A stretch of DNA of 64,000 nucleotides from Odobenus rosmarus divergens (taxonomy: Eukaryota > Chordata > Mammalia > Carnivora > Odobenidae): contig NW_004450582.1 in the NCBI RefSeq assembly GCF_000321225.1, positions 2,396,737 through 2,460,736 of the forward strand, in the 5' to 3' direction. Within the stretch, counting starts at the first letter, position 1, and the number at the start of each line of letters is the position of its first letter. This document shows positions 1-10,800 of the stretch, in pieces. Position numbers and translations under genes: made by a program. The notes under the pieces were generated by a model. The model ran no database searches and was not told the origin of the DNA. It was given only the letters and a program-made list of their open reading frames with translations.

Positions 1-839
1 CACTTAAAAAATTAAACTATTAGCAGAGAAATAAAATCAAAATCTGGACACTGACTCACTGTCTGCCATTTAATATTATTAAAAAAAAAGAAATCAAAGA
101 CCAGCTTTTTCGTTATTTTAATCTAGGAAATTGTGCAATTTTTTAAAATTATAATTCAAAATACCTGTCATAATGTGTCTAAGATTAGGTCTCTTTTGGG
201 AAGTATTACGTGAGATTTTTAAAAAACTATATAAACAAGTCACTTTTTTAGTCGAGGAAAGTCATATTCTATTATTATGTCTTTACTACTTTTATTTCAT
301 TTTGCTCTTGGTTTCTTCCTTATGCATATCTATCAGTTCTTGTATAATGGCATAAGGGTAGCTATTTAAATATAAGTAACATAAATTGTTGAGATTTGGA
401 AACACTGAGCCTTATTTAGCAAGCTAGGCAAACCAGGGATTTCCTTGCTCATGTACCAAGGAACCTCTTAGGAAATAATCAACTGAGAAAAGAGCTAATC
501 ATGTATCAAGTCTCACTTAACAAAATATTAGCATTCAAAAAAAGCTACTGAATAAATGGACACATATATCCATTATTCAAAACTGTCTCTTGGATTAGGC
601 AGCCATAGATTTACTTGTTGGGGGGTGGCTATTTTCAGTTAAAACTACTTAGGATGGCATTTTATAAATTATAACCAATGAAATATTGTATTCCAGGGTG
701 TGTTGACAGCTTTTCCATTTCCATAAAAAAATCCACTTGAAACTTTGAGTATTCTGAATCTGTACAATAATTTGAAAGGAATCAAGTCTTCCTATCTAGG
801 AACATGTTTCATTTACAGTTGAACCTGTTGATTCAGATT
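1..839. other. Intron sequence, no gene seen
   Basis: AT-rich ATF7IP intron with short chance ORFs. No recognisable exon, RNA or repeat could be supported. Confidence 0.6.
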
Positions 840-1940
840 TTCTTTTTCTGTCCTTTTTCTTCACAATGGTCTTGAAATTTTCTTTTTGGTTTATTCTTAA
901 CTACTTATTCATTTTTAAATATCTACCAAATGTACAACCTTTATCTCGTATTTTCTCATTGTTTATTGTTGATATATAGAAAAACTACTAGAAAGTTCTT
1001 CCTCACTCAGGTAGTTCCTAAATTTCCTACTTTTTCAACAGTTTGCCAAGTTAATTCTATTGTGTTCCCAATCATTACTCTTAATTTCTTTTTCCTGTCA
1101 TTATTTTATTGCTAAGACTGCCACCAAAACTCTAAATAGCAGCATAGATAATAGATGTCTTTGTCCTAGTCGCAACTTCAATGGAAATACTTCCATGATC
1201 CACTACTAAATATGATATGGGTTATAATCTGGACAGAATTCCTTATAATTTTAGGCTTTCTACTTCCTTACTAAATAAAATGGACATCATAGGTATAAAG
1301 TTGCATATGATAATGTCCTCTTACTTAAAGAATCTCCTCTGGATCTTTGTCTCCTTTTTGAATCCTCATGTAGCTTATTTGTACTCATTATTTATAAATA
1401 GAAAATTAATCTACTTTTAAAGTCTTCACAAAAGAATAAGGTTTTATCTTCATTGCTCAATATTCAAAAAGGGTTGCGTTTTTTACATTTTATTAATTTA
1501 TTAACTCTTTCTGCCTTCTGGGAGTTTAGTTTGTAATTGTATTTTCCTAGCATAGGACATGAACATATAATGTTCTCTTTTCCTGTTTAGTAGTAATGAA
1601 TTTAAAATTGTAAAATTCCCTTTGAATACTGCTGTGGCTTTCACTTACAGGTTTCGATATGTAGTAATTACATTTCTGATCTAAAGAGTGGAGAATTGGG
1701 ACGCCTGGGTGGCTAAGTTGGTTAAGCAACTGCCTTCGGCTCAGGTCATGATCCTGGAGTCCCAGGATCGCGTCCCCTATCGGGCTCCCTGCTGAGCAGG
1801 GAGTCTGCTTCTCCCTCTGACCCTCCCCCCTCTCGCACTCTCTCTCTCATTCTCTCTCTCTCAAATAAATAAATAAAATCTTTTAAAAAAATATAAAGAG
1901 TGGAGAATTTCCATTTTTACTTCCTCTTTGCAATTATCTG
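840..1940 (-). mobile_element. Old L1 fragment, antisense, split by a SINE
   Basis: The plus strand reads like the complement of L1 ORF2. One phrase is 'gctaagactgccaccaaaac...gatgtctttgtcctag', and another is the 'tactgctgtggctttcac..aggtttcgatatgtagt' block typical of antisense L1. It is heavily mutated and non-coding. Boundaries are approximate. A Can-SINE is inserted at 1698-1894. Confidence 0.6.
1698..1894 (+). mobile_element. Can-SINE (tRNA-Lys-derived SINEC)
   Basis: Complete element with the CTGGGTGGCT head, tRNA-like B box region, CT-rich middle, (AAAT)n and AATCTTTT-A tail. It is flanked by a perfect 15-bp target duplication, AAAGAGTGGAGAATT (1683-1697 and 1895-1909), so it is a fairly recent insertion. 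Confidence 0.95.
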
Positions 1941-2260
1941 GAAGTATGTTTGGGGGGGTGGTTATGCTCTGGGAGGGGTAGAAAAGCTAAATATTTGTTG
2001 ATAATTTCTATTTTTATTACACATTTGCTACTGACTCCACAGCAAATGGCAACTATCTGCATTTTAAGACTTTCTTCTATAATGCTCATCTTGACAGAGC
2101 ATCAAAGATATATAAATCTAAAAATTATACAATATTTTACACTTAAAAAATAATTAAAATCAAGGAAATAACTGTTGAGATTTACTTTACCATTTGACAT
2201 CTCTGAAAAAGCAAAAATACACAAAACTTTTTCATGATTCAGGAAGCAACCAATCCCCTC

Positions 2261-2461
2261 GGGCACCTGGGTGGCTCAGTCGGTTAAGCATCTGCCTTCA
2301 GCTCAGTTCATGATCCGGGGATCCCTGGATATCGGAGGTCCCTGGATATCGCGCTCCCTGCTCAGCGGGGAATCTGCTTCCCCTCTCCCTCTGCCCCTCC
2401 CCCCCACTCTCTCTTTCTCTGTCAATTAAATAAATAAAAAATCTTAAAAAAAAAAAAAAAA
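2261..2461 (+). mobile_element. Can-SINE with internal short duplication
   Basis: SINEC head GGGCACCTGGGTGGCTCAGTCGG through a (AAAT)n/poly-A tail. A block of about 20 bp containing TCCCTGGATATC is present twice in tandem near 2320-2352, unlike other copies in the window. Flanks AGCAACCAATCCC and AGCAACAACCC are probably a diverged target duplication. Confidence 0.93.
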
Positions 2462-2475
2462 GCAACAACCCGAAA

Positions 2476-3270
2476 AAAATACACAAGATATCCCAATGCT
2501 GAAAATTATTTTCAGCTCTTATAAAATATGTTTAGTACATAGAAAAGGATTTAATAATTTAAAATAGGCTTTAATAAAAGGATGTGGACAAGTCATTTCA
2601 CACAACCAATTATTAAAACCTTAAAAATTATTTTAAATAATCCCAAAGTAGCCCATTTTAAAAATATATAAGAATGATAATATGAAAATCAATAAAAATC
2701 TACTTTCCTGTATCTAGAGAAATTTATATCTTAAAAATTTTAGCAGAAAAGAGAACTTCATGAACTTTCCTCTAAAGTCTACATGACTCAATTCTATTCT
2801 CTCACCAAATTTTTCAATGTATAGTAAATTTTTATACTACTGCAAAAGGATCATGAGTCTCTTAAAGTGTATTTTTTGTAATAACTGCTGTGTTAAAAAA
2901 AGAGGGCACTAATACTAAAATTTGTTATTATATTTATTTATTCCTTACAGCAAAATATCTGAACCCAATTTATGTATTTGTTTTTAAATGTGTTTTAACT
3001 TTGAATTTTATAGAACTCAATATTAGATTTTACCAAAGACAGTCAGATATAATAAATGAATATATATATGCTAATCAGGAATATGTACTCATCAACTGCT
3101 ATGGAATGAGATATAGAAAATATATATGGTAGTATTTTCAAAACATTTGTTGTCAGCTGTAACTAATAACAGTAAATAATTTAGCAAAGTATATAATTAC
3201 TTGCTAAAGTATGTGATATATAAGCTTTAAATACTGGAGAACTCGAAAGTAATTATAATAAAGATACTGG
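2476..3270. other. AT-rich intron sequence, no gene seen
   Basis: Low-complexity AT-rich intron of ATF7IP. The 80-codon plus-strand frame at 2890-3132 has no recognisable content. No repeat family was identified. Confidence 0.5.
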
Positions 3271-3271
3271 A

Positions 3272-4703
3272 ACAGAGTGGTATCACCAAGAATGGCTGAG
3301 TAAGGAACTTCAGGGTTCAGTCCCTTCCCAAAAGCAACTAATGAGCTGACATGCATTGTTAGAATCAACTTTTGCACAACTCTGGCATCTATTCAAAAAC
3401 TCCAAACAGTGGAGTGTGTGGGTGGCTCAGTCGGTGTCCAAATCCTAATCTCAGCTCACATCTTGATCTCAGGGTCATGAGTTCAAGCCCCACGATGGGC
3501 TCTACACGGGGTGTGTAGCCTACTTAAAAAAACTCAGAACAGCCAACGGAAGACTTAGGGAAGAATAAAGCTGCTACTTTGCAGTAAGCGAGCACTATGG
3601 TCTTTTAGGTTGTCCACTCATTATTCCCCACACCCAGATCAGCAGTGGCTGTGAAGATGACAGTTAGAATGCCTGGTACAGGCTTCTAGGGCCACAGGAA
3701 GCATATGGACCTTATTTTCACTGGCAACTTAAGGATCAGCACACAGGCCAGCCTTTGTTTCACACAACTCAAGTAATTCCAAGGCTGGGGTAGCATCGCA
3801 GACTGCTTTTCCTAAAAAGATTTGAAGGCACAGGTACTGGCACAGCAGTCTGGGGCAAAGAACTACAATTTGGACAAGCAATAAATAGAAAAGCCTGGGT
3901 AAGAAAAGGTTGGGAAAGGTGACACATGACATAAAAGGGACTCTAAAAGCTCTTGAATTGAGAAAACTATGCAAATGCCCAGGAAAAAAAAAAAAGCACA
4001 AAATGGCCTGAAAAGACCCTAAGTTCTCATTTATGCAAGCAGGAAGTAAAGGATAAGGCAAGTTGGATAGGGCAAGTTGTAAGTGGCCTGGTTAATAAGC
4101 ACTGAAGGAGTGCCCCAACAGAGTCAATCTGCAAAGATTAGGAGAGTATTTTTTTCTTTCTTCCTTTTTTCTTTTTTATGCTCCATTTAACTGTCAGAAC
4201 ATCACCTGACCACTAAGCTAATGAAACACAAACTTCAGCGGCCACACAAAACAAAGAATCTATACTTTCCAAAAACAGTTCAGAAGTCATCAAATCAACA
4301 AACAACAAACCACAACAAGAAACATCAACAAGCTCTGGGTACTGGGGAATAAATCTGATTCCCAGAACTGCCACATTATAGTATTCAAAATACTCAAATT
4401 TCAAAAACAAAAAATTAAGAGGCATACAAAGAAACAAGAAATAAGAAAGTATGGGCCATTCACAGAAAGAAAATAATGAAAAGAAAGATAGCTAAGGTAT
4501 TGGACTTACTAGACAAAGACTTTAAATAGATGGATTAAAAATCTGTTCCTAGAGCTAAAACAATGGACAAAGAACTTACACACACACAAGAAACTGGAAA
4601 ACAATGTCTCACCAAACAGAATATCAGAGATAGAAGTTGTGTAAAGAAAACATAAAAAATCTAGAGCAGGAAGTATAATAATTGAAATAAAAAATTCAGC
4701 AGC
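3272..4703 (+). mobile_element. L1 5'-UTR fragment, sense, split by an old SINE
   Basis: The segment opens with an 'aagaatggctgagtaagg' block typical of an L1 5' end. It continues through the GC-richer 5' UTR style sequence (about 3540-4140) and an A-rich region leading toward ORF1. It is non-coding: the antisense frame at 3729-4061 is not a gene. Boundaries are approximate. Confidence 0.65.
3411..3530 (+). mobile_element. Short old Can-SINE
   Basis: A diverged SINEC: GTGGCTCAGTCGG head, ATCTCAGGGTCATGAGTTC middle, then a tail of TACTTAAAA with no long CT-rich block. Imperfect target duplications AAAAACTCCAAACAG / AAAAACTCAGAACAG flank it. Confidence 0.85.
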
Positions 4704-4866
4704 AGGGCACCTGGCTGGCTCAGTGGGTTAAACATCCGACTCTTGATTTTGGCTCAGGTCATGATCTCAGGATTGTGAGATCGAGCCCTGTATCAGGCTC
4801 CAAGCCAGCTTAAGTCTCTTTCCCCATCTCCCACCGCACCTCCCCCACCTCTCTTTAAAAAAAAAA
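4704..4866 (+). mobile_element. Can-SINE, older subtype
   Basis: Head GGGCACCTGGCTGGCTCAGTGGG, middle CAGGTCATGATCTCAGGATTGTGAG, then a CT/CA-rich part and an A-tail. It is diverged from the youngest copies and is inserted between the L1 fragment and a Tigger-type fragment. Confidence 0.9.
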
Positions 4867-4945
4867 GTTATACATGGATTTTCGACTACACCAGGGGAGG
4901 GGGTCAGCACCCAACCCCTGCATTATTTAAGGGTCAATCATTTCT
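4867..4945 (+). mobile_element. Tigger/MER8-like DNA transposon end
   Basis: The stretch TTATACATGGATTTTCGACT...GTCAGCACCC...TTTAAGGGTCAATC resembles one terminus of a non-autonomous pogo/Tigger element of the MER8 kind. The same family is more complete at 30505-30830. The 5' part is missing, replaced by the SINE. The family name is from memory. Confidence 0.6.
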
Positions 4946-5059
4946 ATAACACACACCCATTATGTTATATATTATATAGCTATATATATTTTAGTTTTTT
5001 CCTTAGTGATTTTCTGGAAATTACACTTAACATCTTGAATACCTACTTATTTTCAATAG

Positions 5060-5458
5060 TATACAAATACTTTCAATAGCATACAAATATAATTAAATAT
5101 TACTTAGCCATAAAAAAGAATGCAGTACTGATACATGCTACGTTGTGTATGAATCTTGAAAATGTTATGCCAAGAGAAAAGAAGCCAAACACAAAAAGTC
5201 ATATATTGTAGGATTCTGTTCAAAAGAAATATGCAGAATAGGTAAATCAACAGAGACAGAAAGCAGATGAGCGGTTGCCAAGGACTAGAGGAAAGGAAAA
5301 TGGGGAGTGACTATTTAATGGACATAAGGTTTTCTTTTGGGTTCATGAAAATGTTTTATAACTGGATAGAGATGACAGTCACACAATGTGAATGAACTAA
5401 ATGCCACTGAATTGTAAACTAAAACAGTTATTTTGTTACCTGAATTTTACTTCCATAA
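5060..5458 (+). mobile_element. L1 3' end, sense
   Basis: Contains the recognisable end of L1 ORF2 and 3' UTR: 'tacttagccataaaaaagaatg', 'agacagaaagcagatgagcggttgcc', 'atgccactgaattgtaaactaaaa' and a terminal 'acttccataaaa'. It is a mutated, non-coding fossil. Confidence 0.85.
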
Positions 5459-7070
5459 AATACTAAGTATCAGAGCAAAACAGAAAGAGATGGGGACTAA
5501 ATTGAGCTTAGTAGAACTTAAATAGCATGGTAAGGGCAGATTATTATAGGGTAACTGAATGGGAGAAATAGTATGAAGTTGAAAGCCTAAAATAAAAATA
5601 CTATGAACGCTGATACTCTGTAGGACAGTGTAGCAAGTGGTAGGTATTAGGAAAAGTGGATCAAAAACTAGGAGATCCAGAAATTAAAAATAAAAAATGA
5701 ATAATGGCACTTGGTTGAGGAATCTGGACTATATGAAGGAGAATGAAACAAAGAGTATTTTAGAAAGATGAGAACAATGGTTGGGAAGGACCAGCAAGAA
5801 TTTAAAAAGTAGAACCAGAGTAATCACATAAAAGGCTATTGCTATAATCAAGGAATTAGAAAAAGAAAATATATTTACAGTACTGTACCTACTGAAAAAA
5901 ATCCACATGTAAGTGGACCTGTGCCTTGTGAAAAGTGAGAGGAAGCAAAAGATAGACTTTAATAAGAAATAAAACAGTTATAATTTGGCAACCCACTGTA
6001 TATGTGAAATGATTGAGAGAAATCAATTTCCAAGAACTCAAAAACTATCAATGAGAAGAAAAATGGGAAGATAGTGCTTAAAGATTTTTCTAAGAATTCA
6101 AGAATTACAAATAAGAGGAACAATGGCATGGGGGATTTATTTGTGAAGAAGAGACTGGATTGGTATTTAAAGGATTCAGATTCTGAGGCTACCAAGAAAT
6201 ATATCAAAGTGAAATATCAAAGTAAAAAGTTTATTAAGTGTTAAGAGATTTGGACTTGCATGTTACATGAGAATATGGAAGTCAAATTCTCAGATTTTCA
6301 AAACACAAAATGAGAAACAATTAATGAAATCACTCTTTTTAACTCCTCAAACATTTTAAAATTCTAATTCAAAATTCTCAACAGTATTAGTAAAATAAAG
6401 TTTAATAATTAAACAACACTATCACTATTAGAAAGACCGGCTAAAGGTAAAAAAGAGGACTAGTAATGTCCTAAATGGTACATGACAAAATTACTACAAA
6501 GGTATTATGTAGATATTATCAAAAAAACTCACTTCAAACAAAATTAACAGTATGAAACCAAGAAAATAACTTCTAGGCTAAGAAATATATAAATTCTAGT
6601 CACTTTTGGTTGCAATTTGCTTTATAACTAGAAAACAGTGAGACATTTTCATGGATCACTTTTCCCTCATTTGTAAAGTAAGGCTCTGTAAGTGGTTTGC
6701 AAACTCAGCATCTGTAGACTACGCTATTTCAGATAGCCTAATAGAAACCACACATTTACTTATGACAGAATGAATGTACTGATAAAAATTTCCAGTTTCT
6801 TAGCCTTGGAATAAAATGATTTACTACAGCATGTTATCATGTGTTCACTTCAGTCATTTAGAAGCTCTGGCACTATATGTGTATGTATAGTTATATTTAA
6901 CAAAAAATGAAAAGTAGTGATTATTAACAAATACAAATTAACAAACTAGTATCTCCACATCATAACATCCACGGCAGGAAGTGGGTTAATATAAAAAGAA
7001 TCACTTATAATAAATCTTATTTGGTACTTACGACACGCTAGAAAATACCAGCCTTTCTTCAGTGACTAAG
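5459..7070. other. Intron sequence, no gene seen
   Basis: ATF7IP intron. Parts of 5620-6240 look like an old interspersed repeat, but I cannot name it. The minus-strand 82-codon frame at 5959-6207 is low-complexity chance coding. Confidence 0.45.
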
Positions 7071-7074
7071 GCTC

Positions 7075-7560
7075 TATTATGGGCTGAACTATATGAAAAG
7101 TTCATAGATCGAAGTCTGAACCCCAAGTATTCTCAGAATGTGATTCAATTTGGAAATAGTGTCTTTACAAATGTAATTAGTTAAGATGAGGTTATACTGG
7201 AGTAGGGTGGGCCCCAATCCAATATGACAGGTATCTTTATAAAAAGGGGAAATTTGGGTGTGCACGTGTGTGTGCACGCACGCGCACACACACACACACA
7301 CAAAGTATAGTGCCATATGAAGACAAAGCAGTAGATGCTTCCACAAGGCAAGGAATGGCCAAGATTGTCAGTAAACCATCAGAAGCTAGAGGAGACACAT
7401 GGGAAAGTTTCTTTCTTACAGACTTCAAATAGAACCAATCCTTCCAACACCTTGGTCTTAGACTTTTAGCCTCCAGAACTATGAGACAGTACTTCCCTGT
7501 TGTTTAAGCTACCAGTTTATGGTACTTTTTTTATGACAGCCCGAGCAAACTAATCGTGAC
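7075..7560 (+). mobile_element. MLT1-like ERVL-MaLR solo LTR
   Basis: The stretch aligns from memory with the MaLR LTR pattern: 'gattcaatttggaaatagtgtct', 'gtaattagttaagatgaggt', 'agggtgggccccaatccaat', 'ccagaactatgagacagtac', 'ttgtttaagctaccagtttatggta' and 'cccgagcaaactaat'. It contains no coding remnants. A CA/TG microsatellite interrupts it. Confidence 0.8.
7257..7302. repeat. Alternating TG/CA microsatellite in LTR
   Basis: A run of alternating purine-pyrimidine sequence (GTGTGCACGTGTGTG... then CACACACACACACA), a possible Z-DNA former. It creates the spurious Cys/Val-rich minus-strand frames here. Confidence 0.9.
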
Positions 7561-7682
7561 TCCTTTTACTTCTAATATTTAGAAGTTAAATGTAATTTAT
7601 TATCAACTTTGAAAATATATCCCCAAAAATAAGTAATAAAAATAATGACACATGGGTATACAATTCAAATCGGTATACGAAC

Positions 7683-7820
7683 CTGTAGTTCAGTAATAAC
7701 TGTTTTATGCCTCTTGTTACATTCAATCTTTTCGACTCGTGTTTTCAATTCTGCCAAAGTCTTATCAAATACAGCACATTGTAGTGCACACAATTTTTCT
7801 TCCAGCAACCACTGTACAAC
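7683..7820 (-). CDS. ATF7IP: ATF7IP fourth coding exon, residues 589-634
   Basis: The exon is 138 nt (46 codons, phase 0 at both ends) and begins after atctccttag. It encodes VVQWLLEEKLCALQ...KRHKTVITELQ, the first helices of the coiled-coil part of the SETDB1-binding domain. The donor is TACAG|GTTCGT. The next expected exon (AKIARLTKRF-like) is not found in the 7.7 kb to the window edge, so that intron is longer than 7.6 kb here. Confidence 0.96.
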
Positions 7821-10800
7821 CTAAGGAGATATATATTTCTTTGTTACAGTCAAAGAAGGCATTTCAGCAAGCAGCAAAGAGTAAATATTCTTAAGGACTA
7901 GTAAGACAGTACTAATGTATTGATTAGTTTAATGAGAAAACAAGCTGGCATTCATAACACAATGATATCTGCTGAAAGCCTCTACTTCTACATGTATGCC
8001 CACTATGATAGAATTATACTAAAAACAGAAAATTTCATAAATAATCTTATATTCAAGTTTTAATATTTATTTCTCATATCTTCTACTGTGATTCAAAGGA
8101 AACCAGTTAAAGGATCAGTTTTTAAAATTTCTAATCTGTTGCAAACGATATTTTTGTGAGACACTAAGAATATCACTGCACTATGAAATTTCTATAAAAT
8201 ACTTCTAAATGCTGGGGCACCTAGGTGGCTCAGTCGTTAAGCGTCTGCCTTTGGCTCAGGTCATGATCCCAGCCAGGGTCCTGGGATAGAGCCCCGCATC
8301 GGGCTCCCTGCTCCAAAGGAAGCCTGCTTTTCCCTCTCCACTCCCCCTGCCTGTATTCCCTCTCTCTGTGTCTGTCTCTGTCAAATAAATAAATAAAATC
8401 TTAAAAAAAATTTCTAAATGCCTACTTACAATTTACATTATTTATCTTATTATGGATCTATAACAAATAGAATACATGGTACATGTCCACAGTCCATACT
8501 TGAGAAACACTGTTCCAGAGGAATACATTCTGAGTACACATAGAAGTTTCAAAACTCACATACCTATCTTCATATTTATAATAGCTCTAAAAAAAGGACT
8601 AAACATTATTACCTCCATATGACAAGTAAAAAAAGCTGGGAAAGAAAAATGACACTTTTTTATTGCCTAATTAATTGCCTTTTTCTAATGTATTTATACT
8701 GTATCTTAGTGGAATAATCTAAAACCTAGATTATTTATAATTTCATTATTAAATCTATAAGACCTTAAAAAATTAATTTCACTCACCTTTCATATTCCTC
8801 TTAAAAAGGCATCTGTCATACATGTTAACACATTTTGAAAAATATATTAAATACTACATATTTTCAATATTTCTAACTTTAGTTTAATAGATATAGGCAG
8901 ATGTTTCCAAAGTCTGTATTTTAAATACTCCCCTTCCCTAGTCATCCTAAAGCCCTGTCCCTACTATTTTTAATAGTAAGCCTAAACAACATAACAAAGA
9001 TTTACAATGTAGGAACTTACAATCATGAAACCAGCTTATAATAAAGATTAAAATGTTAACATATTAAAAAAAAAGTTAAAATATAAGACTCTAATATTTC
9101 CACAGAATAAAGTTCAATATAAAAGAAAAAATAAAATCTGAAAACTCTTTTAAAAAGAATCAGAAAAGTTCTAAAAATTAAATTATTAAGAATAACAAGC
9201 TCACCCACTTTCTTCAAGTTCTCTCTATGAAAAACCTAAATATGTCAGTAAAATACAGAATAATGTCAAAAACCTAGAAGAATAAAGATGGTCATGTTTT
9301 TTATTTAATATGGTTTTTAACTTATAATTTGTAACACCTTTTGTAGCTTCTGGTTAATATCTCCTTTGGCTGTAATCTTCACTTGAAATTCTGCTTCATA
9401 TTCTTCTTCCATGTATCGACGACGTTTGGACTGTACATTGTCCATATCCTCTGATTTAGAACGTTTTCTTCTGGAAAATTCACCTGAGGACAGAAAGAAT
9501 AATGATTAGTCAGGTTTTTATTACAGACCCTAATGCCGGTTTTCCACTCTCAGCAAAATATTATTCCTAGCTATCCAATATCATTCTCAATCAGTTATTG
9601 TTTTTGAGATTAGAAAAATGGATAGGTAGCTTTTAAACTCTGATCTTGAAATGATTTTCAAATGCTAACAAGAACTCCCTCGTGGCTAAGCAATGTATAA
9701 AGAGAAAAAAATGTATAAAAATGTATAAAAAGAGAAAAAAAAACTCACGAGTGTGCACAGGGGAGGGGCGGAGGGAGAGTAAGAGAATCTCATGACAACT
9801 CCCCGCTGAGCTCAGTGCCCGACATAGGGCTCTACCCAAAACCCTTGGATTATGACCCTCAAGTTAGGACTGGAGCCAAAATCACAAGTCGGACACTTAA
9901 CTGATTAAGCCACCCAGGCACCCAAGGCTAGTTATTCTTAACATATCCTAATGAATTTCAAATAAAAATAATAAAATTTATGTCATTATAAAAGTAAATT
10001 TGGTAAAGACATTCAAAGATCTTCACTTAGAAAATTTGTATTTCAAATACTGGTAACATTCATGAGATCATAAGCAAATTTTATCTGGTTTCTTTTTCAA
10101 TATATAAAATGCAAAAATACTAAAATCTCCACTTATTAAAGGGAAATGTCCTTCTGTGACCATAAGTATCCCTCTTTGCTTTTCTCTATACCCATACATC
10201 TATGTGCCTACTTTTATAATCCAGTTCTACTACATGACTTCTCTTATAATCATGACTTATAGTCATACATGGAAACCAGAATAACAAGGATACAGAACCT
10301 AGGTTTCCTGACTTCTAGTCCAATGATAATCTTACAAACCTAACAACACCCAGTCCCATCAAATCCCCTTTCCCATGAAGCTTAGGAACCTAAGGAGACA
10401 GACACATAATTTTCATTAACTTATATCACCCCCAACAAAATTCTTATAGCACCATGCTCTCAACATTAATCGAAAACCATTTATCTCAAGACATTCAGAC
10501 AGTACCTTATTAAATATTAAGCATAAATATTTCTTATAAAACAATGAAAAGTATAAATAAAATAAAATACTGAAGTATATGAAATAATATTTTCAAAAAT
10601 CCTTAGGTTAGCTATCAACAAAATTATTTAACTGTGTTTTACATAAACTGCAAAATTTTAAAATCATCTCAGGAAAGGAAATATATTTCACAGCCTTAAA
10701 AGAAGAAACAATGAATAACTATTTTTCTAAACTAGTTCGGGTTTTTTGTACATGCTTACTTTTCTCAGAAGGTCTTTCATCTTCATTTACTACTTGCTCT

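Noticed and set aside
3729..4061. 110-codon minus frame
   Set aside because: It is antisense to the GC-richer L1 5' UTR fragment and has no known domain.
7089..7428. Cys/Val/His-rich minus frames
   Set aside because: Produced by the CA/TG microsatellite inside an LTR.
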